DNA of 64,000 nucleotides from Pseudomonas sp. Root562 (lineage in GTDB: Bacteria > Pseudomonadota > Gammaproteobacteria > Pseudomonadales > Pseudomonadaceae). Positions 33,969 through 43,011 of the stretch are shown here, in pieces. The stretch is taken from positions 186,220 through 250,219 of the forward strand of contig NZ_LMGK01000023.1 in NCBI RefSeq assembly GCF_001427125.1. Reading direction: 5' to 3'. The position numbers and the translations under genes are program-made. Every line of letters begins with the position of its first letter. Position 1 is the first letter of the stretch. The notes under the pieces were generated by a model. It had not been told where the DNA came from. It worked only from the letters and a program-made list of their open reading frames with translations, and did no database searches.

Positions 33969-36491
33969 CTAGGTTCCTCGCGGCTTAGCCCTAGCAGTGG
34001 CTTCCGCGATCAAGGGGTCGTCAGGCCAAAAATGCTTGGGGTACCTCCCCTTCAGGTCTTTCTTCACCTCGTCGTACGTCGACTTCCAGAAATTTGCTAA
34101 ATCCTGGGTAACTTGCACAGGGCGCCGCGCTGGCGATAACAAATGGAGCTTGAGTACCTGACGTCCGTTGGCAATGCGCGGTGTGTCTGCAAGGCCAAAC
34201 AACTCTTGGAGTCTCACAGCCAATACGGGAGGCCGCTCGCTGTAGTCGATTCGAATGTTCGATCCAGAAGGCACCCCGATCATCTGAGGTGCTTGTGCCT
34301 CAAGTTGCTGCGGCAACGGCCACGGCAAGAGGGTGCGCAGAATTGATGGAAGATCGATCTGCCCAAAGTGGCTGAGCCTGGTTACCTTCGTAATGTAGGG
34401 GGTAAGCCACTCCCCTAGAGACTCCAGAAGTACTTGGTCACGAATATCTGGCCAATCACTTGTGCTCCCCTTCTCCAAATCCAGATCCCGTAGAAGCGCT
34501 ACACGCGCTTGCCACTGGCGCAACTCTGGAGTCCAAGGCAAGAGTTCAATTCCCTTGCGCCGGATGTAATTGATCAACGCCTGGGCGCGAGCTTCGTCAT
34601 CAAGGTTTGCCATAGGGGCAGAGGAAAGTACCAACTCCCCGACCTTCAGCTGCCGCTCCGCTCGAAGCACGCCTTCTCGCTCATCCCAGTCCAGCTCATC
34701 CACCTGACGGACTTGCTCCTTTAGAACGGAGTTGAACAGCTGTTCATCGAAGTCCGCCGCCAAATAAATGCGCTCTTCACGTTGGCCTTGGCGACTACCC
34801 AGATCAGCGATCACCAACCAAGAATGCTTCATCAGCACATCGCTTTCGGTAAACATGGCTGCACGGCCGTTGGCGAGACGGTACTCAGCACCACCAGCGC
34901 GACGTTGTTGAGCGACACGGTCGGGGTATGCGAGGGCCAATAGAGCTCCCACCCACCGTGGATGCTCAGGATCTATGACCGGGTTGGCAATGGGGTGGCG
35001 CAAATAAGATCGGTATTGCTTGGCAAGCTGCCTAGCACGTTGCGCACCGCCTTGCTCGGAACGCTCGGCACGCTGCTCTCCAGAGACAATTGCAAGGCGA
35101 TTGTGGATATCTGCACCGGCACCACGCTGAATATCACGTTCCCCCAGTAGCGCGGCAATATCACACGCAAGCTGTCCAAGGCCCAAAGCATGACCTCGGA
35201 GAAGCAGGTGGGCTATGCGCGGATGCGCCGGCAACTCCGCCATAGCTTGTCCATGCTTTGTAAGCTTCCGATCCTCACCCAGAGCCCCCAAGCGAACGAG
35301 TAGGTCACAGGCTTGGGAATAGGCAGCTGCAGGCGGAACATCCAACCATTTCAGATCAGTAGGAAGGACACCCCATCTGGATAGTTGCAGAGCTAGTCCA
35401 GCGAGGTCAGCCTGCTGTAATTCAGGAGTACCGTAGGCTGGCAGTTGATCGTGCTGAACCTCCGACCAAAGCCGATAACAAACACCAGGTTCAAGACGAC
35501 CCGCACGTCCCGCTCGTTGAGTCGCGCTCGCTTTCGATATCCGCTGCGTGTCCAATCTGGTCATTCCGCTACGCGGGTCGAATCGAGGCACGCGTTCGAG
35601 TCCCGAGTCGATAACTACTCGAACACCCTCGATAGTCACGCTGGTCTCAGCGATATTGGTAGCCAGCACAACCTTTCGCTTCCCTGCAGGAGGTGGATCA
35701 ATCGCAGCTCGTTGTGCAGTCAGCTCGAGCTCTCCATGCAAAGGACACAGCAAAACGTCTTCTCGATCTCCCAGGCGATCTTTCAGAGACTGGTGTACTC
35801 GTCGTATTTCGGCCTGCCCAGGTAGAAACACCAAGAGACTTCCACCTTGTTCCTCCAAAGCATCCAAGCATGTCGAGACTACACGCTGATCAAGATAATC
35901 GCCTGATTGATACGGAGCTCCCCAGATCGTCGTAACCGGGTACATACGGCCTTCACTGGTGACGATAGGGGCATCGTCGAGTAATCGAGAGAGTCGCTCT
36001 CCCTCCAGCGTTGCGGACATTAGCAACACCTTAAGGGGGACATCGTCTCGCAGCATCTCGCGGCCATTGAGCGTCAGTGCCAAGGCCAAATCCGCATCAA
36101 GATTGCGAATATGGAACTCGTCGAAGATGACCAGACCCACGCTTTCAAGTGACGGATCCTCTTGTAACCTGCGAGCAAGAATCCCTTCGGTCACGACCTC
36201 GATACGCGTTTTCGGCCCTACTTTGCTGTCCAGGCGGATGCGGTAGCCTACGGTCTCACCGACTCTTTCACCAAGCTCACTCGCCATACGTTCCGCTGCT
36301 GCACGGGCAGCGAGACGTCGTGGTTCTAGCATGACGATTGTCTGCTCTTTCAGCCATTCCTCACCAAGGAGAGCAAGGGGCACTCGCGTGGTTTTACCTG
36401 CTCCAGGAGGCGCTTGCAGAACGACCTCATTACGATCATTCAAAGCGTTCAAAAGGGCCGGTAGGGCAGCATCGATTGGCAAAGTACTCAT
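33969..36491 (-). CDS. hrpB: ATP-dependent helicase HrpB, complete acquired copy
   Basis: An 840-residue DEAH-box helicase of normal HrpB length. Motifs: Walker A PPGAGKTT, DEFH box in VIFDEFHIRN, SAT in LLMSATLEGER, motif VI QRAGRAGR, then HA2 and the HrpB C-terminal domain. RNA target unknown. Its first 127 residues are about 80 percent identical to the truncated copy at 42049-42453, but the DNA is clearly less GC-rich than that copy and the core genes. The sequence before the start also resembles that of the native copy (a TATACT box 25-30 nt upstream). It is best read as a xenolog that replaces the disrupted native gene. Confidence 0.94.
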   Translation of the reverse strand: MSTLPIDAALPALLNALNDRNEVVLQAPPGAGKTTRVPLALLGEEWLKEQTIVMLEPRRLAARAAAERMASELGERVGETVGYRIRLDSKVGPKTRIEVVTEGILARRLQEDPSLESVGLVIFDEFHIRNLDADLALALTLNGREMLRDDVPLKVLLMSATLEGERLSRLLDDAPIVTSEGRMYPVTTIWGAPYQSGDYLDQRVVSTCLDALEEQGGSLLVFLPGQAEIRRVHQSLKDRLGDREDVLLCPLHGELELTAQRAAIDPPPAGKRKVVLATNIAETSVTIEGVRVVIDSGLERVPRFDPRSGMTRLDTQRISKASATQRAGRAGRLEPGVCYRLWSEVQHDQLPAYGTPELQQADLAGLALQLSRWGVLPTDLKWLDVPPAAAYSQACDLLVRLGALGEDRKLTKHGQAMAELPAHPRIAHLLLRGHALGLGQLACDIAALLGERDIQRGAGADIHNRLAIVSGEQRAERSEQGGAQRARQLAKQYRSYLRHPIANPVIDPEHPRWVGALLALAYPDRVAQQRRAGGAEYRLANGRAAMFTESDVLMKHSWLVIADLGSRQGQREERIYLAADFDEQLFNSVLKEQVRQVDELDWDEREGVLRAERQLKVGELVLSSAPMANLDDEARAQALINYIRRKGIELLPWTPELRQWQARVALLRDLDLEKGSTSDWPDIRDQVLLESLGEWLTPYITKVTRLSHFGQIDLPSILRTLLPWPLPQQLEAQAPQMIGVPSGSNIRIDYSERPPVLAVRLQELFGLADTPRIANGRQVLKLHLLSPARRPVQVTQDLANFWKSTYDEVKKDLKGRYPKHFWPDDPLIAEATARAKPRGT

Positions 36492-36717
36492 GTGGACTCC
36501 AAACTGTAGGGAGTCAGTATAAGGTGGTCAGGGAATACGATGCATGGGTGAGCCAGCGATCATGACTTGCGCCGAAGAGTGCAGCAGGTATATGAACTAA
36601 CATTTCGGGGCGGATAACATTCTCCTTGCCCCTCCCTTTCATGAACTGAGTTCTATCTCCCAAGCCAGTAAATTTCAGCCTTGATAGTGACGACAGCGTT
36701 TTCTAGTGAACGATCCT

Positions 36718-37896
36718 ATGGAACAAATCCCTTTCGATACTGACGATGGCAACACGATGTTCATTTGCCTCGAATGCATAGGGGATCCTATGCTCAAGGG
36801 ATTCAAATCACTGCCCGAGTTCGAGGTCACCTGTACCGCGTGCAATTGCTTAACTCGGCAAGCTGTTACTCCCGCACGCATTGCGCGTTTCATACGCAAG
36901 CACCTACCGACACACTTTTCTGTCGACGATGGGCTCTACGATGGTTGTGAGATGTCGCTGGCAGAGGTGGTGAGTAGGGCCATTCGATGCGACAACTTAC
37001 TCGCCTGCAAAGCCATCGCGCATAAAATGGTCAGCCCCCGCGCGCATGAAGACGACTTCTACTGGCAAGGTCAGGTGTATTGCGTGAAACGCAATCCCTT
37101 TGACGATGCAGAACATGAGCGCTGGTGGATTGTCGGTGACTGGCACGACATTGCTTATGAACTGAGCCATGAACGCCGGTTCTTCAGCGACAAAGCACGC
37201 AAGTTCTTTGAGTCACTCCTTCACGAGGCTTTGAGTGCAGAAAAACCTTGCAGCCCTGGAACACCAGCGGTTATCACAACGCTACTTTCAGGTACCGAGC
37301 TTTATCGTGCTCGAATCGCAGCCAATCCAACTGAGGTTCAGCATTTCAAAAGCAACCCTCTGGCAGAGTTGGGTGCACCGCCAATGGATCGCGCAAAAAA
37401 CAATCGGATGAGCGCCGCAGGCTTTTCATGGATGTACGTGTCACAGGACACCACTACTTGCGTTCGTGAGGTGTTACCCAATCAGGGAGACATGGTCGTG
37501 GTGGGAGAGTTTGTGTCCACTACACCGCTGAGGGTCTTTGATCTCAATGCGCTGAGTCTTCGACTGAAGCATGCGCCATTAAGCTTGTTTAGCCCTGACT
37601 ATGAACAGCGCAGCAACCACCGACAGCTGTTGAGGTATCTGCACGACGAGATTGCTCAGCCTATCGAACGCCCTGAAACCGACTACGTGATGACTCAAGC
37701 GTTTGCCGAATACATTCGTTGCTACGCGCCGCATCAGTTTGATGGCATCAGTTTTCGCTCTGTGCAGCATCCCGGCGGGATCAACTACGCGCTGTTCGCT
37801 AAAGACAATGCCGAGCGCGTGCGATCAGCTTACAGCCGTCCGGCATTCGATCTGGTGATAAGCAGCGATTCCGTGACACTGCAAATAGCAGAATGA
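36718..37896 (+). CDS. RES-domain protein with N-terminal zinc-binding module (toxin-like)
   Basis: A 392-residue protein (an in-frame GTG at 36706 is an alternative start). The C-terminal part is a RES domain: Arg in TELYRARIA, Glu in TTCVREVLP, Ser in ISFRSVQHPGGINYALF. The N-terminus has two CxxC pairs (CLEC and CTAC) and RKHLPTHF, like the HEPN/RES N-terminal modules fused to RES domains. Known RES toxins (Res-Xre, MbcT) destroy NAD+. No Xre-type antitoxin lies beside it, so the N-terminal domain may hold it inactive. Placed between the acquired hrpB and the Lamassu-like genes. Confidence 0.8.
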   Translation: MEQIPFDTDDGNTMFICLECIGDPMLKGFKSLPEFEVTCTACNCLTRQAVTPARIARFIRKHLPTHFSVDDGLYDGCEMSLAEVVSRAIRCDNLLACKAIAHKMVSPRAHEDDFYWQGQVYCVKRNPFDDAEHERWWIVGDWHDIAYELSHERRFFSDKARKFFESLLHEALSAEKPCSPGTPAVITTLLSGTELYRARIAANPTEVQHFKSNPLAELGAPPMDRAKNNRMSAAGFSWMYVSQDTTTCVREVLPNQGDMVVVGEFVSTTPLRVFDLNALSLRLKHAPLSLFSPDYEQRSNHRQLLRYLHDEIAQPIERPETDYVMTQAFAEYIRCYAPHQFDGISFRSVQHPGGINYALFAKDNAERVRSAYSRPAFDLVISSDSVTLQIAE

Positions 37897-38377
37897 GTCG
37901 GTGCACGGTACCGTTCAGCCTAGTTACGCCCTCGGACAAAAGCCGTCGCAATTTTAAGAGCTTCGGCGATCTAGAAGCCAGCTTCAATCAAGGCCCAATT
38001 TGCAAATTGGAGAGACTGAGCCTAGTGAAAACTGTGGTTTTTTGGCTTTAAATTTCACGCTCAATCAATGCCGAATTAGTCGTTCCCTTTCCGACGCACG
38101 CTGCCGCCCTCTAAGCTCACCTCTGGAGAAATACAATTCGCGAAATGGCACCTTTAATGAGGCACGCCCGTGAAGAACTGTACATAAACACAGCTCTTAA
38201 ATTACTGCTCGCTAAATATGTCAGATCCAGCTAGACCTGCTAATGGCCCTTTGCTAATTTCCAAGTTAATCCAAGGCTACTGGATGAAAACAGGCGACTG
38301 ATGCCCCGCATCAGGGTACTTTCGGAGGGTAACGATCAGCATCGCCTCCTGACGAGTTTCAAAAAGGCAGGCATGCA
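37897..38377. other. 481-bp AT-rich gap before the Lamassu-like operon
   Basis: No ORF with homology is seen. It contains the perfect palindrome at 37995-38010 and should hold the operon promoter. No RNA structure was recognised. Confidence 0.5.
37995..38010. promoter_or_regulatory. 16-bp perfect palindrome
   Basis: CCAATTTGCAAATTGG lies 99 nt behind the RES gene stop and 368 nt before the Lamassu-like operon. It is too far for a promoter-proximal operator of the latter by itself; no T-tract follows, so it is not a simple terminator. Confidence 0.4.
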
Positions 38378-39292
38378 TTGATTACGACACCACTCGGTAA
38401 ATATACAGGGATAACCTGGGAAGCAGAATGTCAGCTCGTGTTCAAATTCAAGCACGGAGCAGATGGATATCAGCAAGTTCCCGCGTCTCCGGGTGATTAT
38501 GGCATCGAAGGCTTTACTAAGCGCACTGGTTATGCCTTTCAATGTTACTGCCCTGAAAAGCAGTACCATCAAGATGAGCTATATGAAAACCAGAGAGACA
38601 AAATCAATAAAGATCTCGGCAAACTAAAGAAAAACACCGCAGAATTGCAGAAAATTCTCGGTGACACCAAAATTTCAACTTGGTGTTTCGTCACGCCCGA
38701 AATCAACAGAAACAAATTGCTCTCTTATGCTCAGACCAAGCAAGCAGAAGTAAGGGCCTGGGATTTACCGCATTTAAACAAAAATTTCACCATCCTACTG
38801 CACGATCATGAATTCTACGTGCAGGAGTTCAACACACTGAGAATATCAGCAGGCTTACCTCCATGCCTGGGCTCGCCAACAGAATCGTTGCCGAAAGTGA
38901 GCATGACTCTTGAGCCATTTGACGAAAACCTGGCCAGAAAATGTAGTTTACGGATGCCCGGAAAACCTGCCAGACAGGTGGAAAGCTTAGTAGCTCTCAC
39001 CACAAAATCTTTTCTAGATCACGATACTTACTTTCAGTCGCTGTACGACCGTTCGCCTCAGACTTATGTAAATATTGCTCGCATCGTAAACGCCTTCGAG
39101 TTAGAAGTTCAAGAATGGGGGCTCACGTCAGATGCAACACCTGAGCAACTAACAGAACTGGTAAAGACCAGGCTGATGGATTTTTTGGTCACCGACCGCA
39201 ATCTGAACATTGACAAGTCTACGGCAAGCGAGGTGGTGCGAAGAACCATTGCTCGTTGGCTTGCGATCTGTGAACTGGACTTCAACGAGTAA
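38378..39292 (+). CDS. LmuA-like effector with restriction-endonuclease-like N-terminus
   Basis: A 304-residue protein read from TTG 38378. Its N-terminal block (Glu15, PASPGDYGIEGF with Asp40, then TGYAFQCYCPE with Gln55-Cys-Tyr57) has the layout of a Cap4/PD-(D/E)XK nuclease (D...QxK), but the Lys position is Tyr57. The C-terminal half is helical and unrecognised. It is 3 nt from the small middle gene, followed by the SMC-like ATPase gene. In Lamassu (DdmABC-type) systems the first gene encodes such an effector, activated by the SMC complex to degrade DNA. The altered motif makes catalysis uncertain. Confidence 0.65.
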   Translation: MITTPLGKYTGITWEAECQLVFKFKHGADGYQQVPASPGDYGIEGFTKRTGYAFQCYCPEKQYHQDELYENQRDKINKDLGKLKKNTAELQKILGDTKISTWCFVTPEINRNKLLSYAQTKQAEVRAWDLPHLNKNFTILLHDHEFYVQEFNTLRISAGLPPCLGSPTESLPKVSMTLEPFDENLARKCSLRMPGKPARQVESLVALTTKSFLDHDTYFQSLYDRSPQTYVNIARIVNAFELEVQEWGLTSDATPEQLTELVKTRLMDFLVTDRNLNIDKSTASEVVRRTIARWLAICELDFNE

Positions 39293-39295
39293 ACT

Positions 39296-39739
39296 ATGGC
39301 TCAGCTTAAATTCACAAGGCGGCCCATCCCAGTTCTTTCAGAACTTCGCCCACTATACAAAATATCGCAAGCACTTCTTATACTTCATCTGTCGTGCCGT
39401 GGTGCAAAAGGCAGCCTTCCAAAAATCCACCTTTTAAACTGGGCGCTCAAGACTCCCGAGCGTATAAAGGGTCTTGCAATTGGAGCAGAACACGGTCAAC
39501 TGCACCTCCCCATTTGGGGGTTTGATCCGGCCATGGCAATTGCATTGAACCTTGCATTCAAGGATTCCCTGCTTACACCCACAACGAACGGCTTTGAGCT
39601 CAGCCCCAAAGGAAAAGCCTACGTGAACCTGATACTTGCTGACGAAAGTGTACTCAGTGAGGAAAAAGCCGCCCTAAAATCAATCGGAAAAAAAATTACG
39701 GAAGACTTGGTAGATTCCGTTTCCAGGGGATGGGAATAA
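39296..39739 (+). CDS. LmuC/DdmB-like small middle component
   Basis: A 147-residue protein with a predicted winged-helix character: VLSELRPLYKISQALLILHL, LPKIHLLNWALKTPERIKGL, then FELSPKGKAYVNLILAD. This pattern fits the 'middle component' of ABC-three-component systems, to which Lamassu belongs. It is flanked by the effector gene (3 nt gap) and the ATPase gene (overlap or 2 nt gap, depending on start). Likely a bridge between ATPase and effector. Confidence 0.65.
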   Translation: MAQLKFTRRPIPVLSELRPLYKISQALLILHLSCRGAKGSLPKIHLLNWALKTPERIKGLAIGAEHGQLHLPIWGFDPAMAIALNLAFKDSLLTPTTNGFELSPKGKAYVNLILADESVLSEEKAALKSIGKKITEDLVDSVSRGWE

Positions 39740-39741
39740 TT

Positions 39742-41868
39742 ATGTACATCAAGGCGATCAAGATTGATATCCAGACAACTAGCGGCCCGTTTGGATTTTT
39801 CACTACTTTTAATCGAAACCTTAATATTATTAGGGGCCGTAATTCCGCCGGTAAAAGTACAATTGTACATGCGATCATGTATGCTATCGGCATGGAAGAA
39901 TTATTAGGTGCCCAGAATGAAAATGCGCTGACTTACGCCCTAAAAGATCACCTTGAGCATGAGAACATCAAACATGCTATCCGCTCATCCAAAGTAACAA
40001 TTGAAATTGAGAACAAAGGCAAAACAATTACTGCCACTCGAAGTGTCAAAGAAGACGGACTTAGCACAAAGCTTATACAAATACAGGAATGCTCAGGCCT
40101 GACTGAGAGACAGACCGCTCCCACTCTCTACAAGTTTCTTCATGATGGTGGCAGCGCGAAAATTGAGGAAGGCTTCTACACCTACTTCGAAAAATTCCTA
40201 GGTTTGACGCTGCCATTAGTACCTAAAACCAATGGCAAACCCGAAAAGCTTTATTTACAGTACGTCTTTGCTGCAATGATGGTAGAGCAAAAACGTGGGT
40301 GGACGGACTACATTGCCAACCTGCCCTACTTTGGGATACGAGATGCACGGATTAAAATTGTCGACTTCCTCGTAGGCACTGACGTCTTCGAAACAGATGC
40401 AAAGCGTGACATCCTGGATCAAGAGGCGAAGTCGATCCACGAAGAATGGCAAATTTCTTATCGAACGCTTGTCACCGAAACACTAAAGCAAGGTTTACAG
40501 TTCTCCGACATTTCAAAAAACCCAAATCCCGACTTTAAGGCCGAACTTGTTGCCTTCCACAAAACGACTGAAGGCATAACTGAAAGCATATCGGAGTATC
40601 GAGCACGCAAGGTCGGCGAGCATGAAATCATCGGACTGAAATTGACCCAACAGGGTGAAGCGCCAACCCAAGAATTAACACAATCCATAGACAAACACAC
40701 TAGCGAACTCGAACGCTTCACGGTCGCTTACGAGACCTGTTTAGGCAACCTTGCATTGCTGCGTGTAAACACTACCAGCAATAGGTTAAACACAAAGCAA
40801 GCCCGAGACGAGTTGACTAAAAACCAGGCCGCGCAGAAGCTCATCAAGTTCGGCGCTTCGCTCAGTTTGTCCACCGCAGAAAACTCTTGCCCTGCATGCC
40901 ATCAAGCAATAGGACACTCTCTTGTCGATCTGCATGAGAGCACACCTCACATGGACATCGGCACCAACATTGACTATCTGAGCGCTCAACTCAGAATGCT
41001 CGAACGCGAGCGAGGCGGTATCGATCAGTCGATCAAGGAAGCTGAGGCACTTAAAGATCAGTTGGCTAAAAACATTGCAGCCACCAAGTCTGCACTGAGA
41101 GCTTTGCGCTCAGATCTGACCTCCAACTCCTCCGTATCAAAATCAGGCATCAGACTGCAACTGCAGATCGAGATGGAGCTCGAAGAGCTGTCCAAATTCG
41201 AAGCGTACTCGGATCAGGTACTGGACGCCTTCGAACAGCTAGCAAACCGATTCCACGAGAACCAGAAAAGCCGCGCGCAGATGCCTCGCACCCATTACTC
41301 AGACTCCGACTTCGCCAAATATCGGCTGTTCGAAAAAATGTTTCGCGCCAATATTAGTGCCTTCGATTACCACAGCGCGGCGATCGAAGACATCGAGTTC
41401 AATAAGGAAAACCTACTGCCGTACTTGGCCAAGATCGAGCTCAGAGAGATCAACGAGCGGAGTGTAACGTCTGCATCTGTAGCCTCAACTACTCCAGTAG
41501 TTGCCAGAAGTGATGACGCGCCCAAAGGGAAAGGCAATATCGCTCGGGAGTCCAGTGCTAGTGACTTTGTGCGGCTCATATGGAGCTATTTGCTCTCCAT
41601 CTATCAGACATCTGCTCACCCAACAGTCAACGGTAATCACCTAGGAATACTGCTGCTGGACGAGCCTGGACAGCATTCGATGGCCACCAAAAGCCAACAG
41701 GCGTTGTTCCAATTGCTTTCATCGGAGACGGGGCTACAGAGCATCGTGGCAGCCTCTTTTGATGACAGCGAAGCGACCTACAAAGAGGCAACTTCCAACG
41801 TCCAGTTCAAGCTTATACAGCTCGGAGACAAGTCTATTTCTCCCGTTACTGATGATCTGGGTATCTGA
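39742..41868 (+). CDS. LmuB/DdmC-like SMC-family ABC ATPase
   Basis: A 708-residue SMC/Rad50-like ATPase. Walker A is IIRGRNSAGKSTIVHAI (about residues 30-40), a single zinc-hook-like CPACH lies near residue 383 between predicted coiled coils, and Walker B is GILLLDEPGQHSM near residue 637. The Glu and the Q-H after DEP are characteristic of the ABC-ATPases of three-component defence systems. The ATG at 39742 follows GGGA; 39730 (overlapping the previous stop) is the alternative. Lamassu SMC proteins sense foreign DNA such as replicating phage or plasmids and release the effector. Low GC and island setting support transfer. Confidence 0.78.
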   Translation: MYIKAIKIDIQTTSGPFGFFTTFNRNLNIIRGRNSAGKSTIVHAIMYAIGMEELLGAQNENALTYALKDHLEHENIKHAIRSSKVTIEIENKGKTITATRSVKEDGLSTKLIQIQECSGLTERQTAPTLYKFLHDGGSAKIEEGFYTYFEKFLGLTLPLVPKTNGKPEKLYLQYVFAAMMVEQKRGWTDYIANLPYFGIRDARIKIVDFLVGTDVFETDAKRDILDQEAKSIHEEWQISYRTLVTETLKQGLQFSDISKNPNPDFKAELVAFHKTTEGITESISEYRARKVGEHEIIGLKLTQQGEAPTQELTQSIDKHTSELERFTVAYETCLGNLALLRVNTTSNRLNTKQARDELTKNQAAQKLIKFGASLSLSTAENSCPACHQAIGHSLVDLHESTPHMDIGTNIDYLSAQLRMLERERGGIDQSIKEAEALKDQLAKNIAATKSALRALRSDLTSNSSVSKSGIRLQLQIEMELEELSKFEAYSDQVLDAFEQLANRFHENQKSRAQMPRTHYSDSDFAKYRLFEKMFRANISAFDYHSAAIEDIEFNKENLLPYLAKIELREINERSVTSASVASTTPVVARSDDAPKGKGNIARESSASDFVRLIWSYLLSIYQTSAHPTVNGNHLGILLLDEPGQHSMATKSQQALFQLLSSETGLQSIVAASFDDSEATYKEATSNVQFKLIQLGDKSISPVTDDLGI

Positions 41869-42048
41869 GGTTTTGGGAGGACGGGTTTGGTGGGGCGAGG
41901 TATCAACCACGCCTCCTCACTCCCCATGGGAAGGCGCAGCTGTAGCTGGATAGGGCGTCACAAGAAAAGGGAAGAGGGTGCCAGGAGCATTGAGCTACGG
42001 ATCTGGATGATAGGGGGCAAGCAGACCTCAGATTGACAAGATTCCAGG

Positions 42049-42453
42049 TTATTTTTGTGTAAATGGCAAAACGTGAAATTCATCGAAGATCAGCAAGCCC
42101 ACGCCTTCCAACGCCGGATCATCCTGCAAGCGCCGGGTGAGGATGCCTTCGGTGACCACTTCGATGCGGGTCTTCGGGCCCACCTTGCTGTCGAGCCGAA
42201 TGCGATAACCCACGGTTTCGCCGACCTTCTCACCCAGCTCACTGGCCAACCGCTCCGCCGCCGCCCGCGCCGCCAGTCGACGTGGCTCAAGCATCAGGAT
42301 GGTCTGCCCCGCCAGCCACGGTTCATTGAGCAAGGCCAAAGGCACGCGGGTGGTTTTACCGGCGCCGGGCGGTGCTTCGAGCACGGCTTCGTGGCGCTTG
42401 GCCAAGGCTTCACGCAGGGCGGGTAAAACTTCATCAATCGGCAAAGAAATCAT
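42049..42453 (-). pseudogene. hrpB: Native hrpB, 5' fragment cut at the DEFH box
   Basis: Starts MISLPIDEVLPALREALAK, with Walker A PPGAGKTT and GLLIFDEFH; after His the frame reads VLPFTQK and stops, with no homology past position 42073. The fragment is GC-rich like the core, and its upstream neighbours (lipoprotein, CDF transporter) are those of hrpB in P. aeruginosa, so this is the ancestral locus. The island to its left is joined at about 42070. The remaining roughly 700 codons are not found elsewhere in the window. Confidence 0.92.
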
Positions 42454-42562
42454 GCTGGCTCCAAAACAGAGGCACGAGTATAACGGCGAACTGCCGGGCG
42501 TTTGTCAGGGTCCTAATTCATATCGACGACGTTTCGTTTTGAGATAACTCAGGAGATTTCAT

Positions 42563-42982
42563 ATGCGTGTTCCCTTTCGCCTGATCGGCGGTGTTCTGGT
42601 CGCGACGCTACTGACTCAAGTCACCGCTTGCGGTTCGATTTTCTACCCGGACCGCCGTGGCCAGATCGACGGCAAGATCGACCCGGCCATTGCCGTGCTT
42701 GATGCCGTGGGCCTGCTGTTCTACATCGTGCCTGGCCTGATCGCGTTTGCCGTGGACTTCGCCACCGGCGCGATTTACTACGCACCGGGAGAAACCGCGC
42801 AAGTCGCCCCGGAAAAACTCAAGGAAGCCATCGGCGCCGACGGCAAGGTCGATAACCTCAAGTTGCAGACTATTCTGGAACGTGAAACCGGCCGCCATTT
42901 CCCGCTGGACGATCCACGCCTGATCCAGCACAAGGGCAGCACTCAGCAATTGGCACTGCTCGGTCTGCAACCCGCCGCGTAA
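42563..42982 (+). CDS. Small lipoprotein (YceK/YidQ-like)
   Basis: A 139-residue protein with a lipobox (TQVTACGSIFYPDRRGQ, Cys23 or so), one hydrophobic stretch (VLDAVGLLFYIVPGLIAFAV) and a polar C-terminus (VDNLKLQTILERETGRHFPL). Homologues in pseudomonads are often mislabelled as polynucleotide phosphorylase. Function is unknown. It is upstream of the CDF transporter by 29 nt, so likely co-transcribed. Confidence 0.85.
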   Translation: MRVPFRLIGGVLVATLLTQVTACGSIFYPDRRGQIDGKIDPAIAVLDAVGLLFYIVPGLIAFAVDFATGAIYYAPGETAQVAPEKLKEAIGADGKVDNLKLQTILERETGRHFPLDDPRLIQHKGSTQQLALLGLQPAA

Positions 42983-43011
42983 GCGGTGCCCATGAAGGAA
43001 TAGCCGCACTC

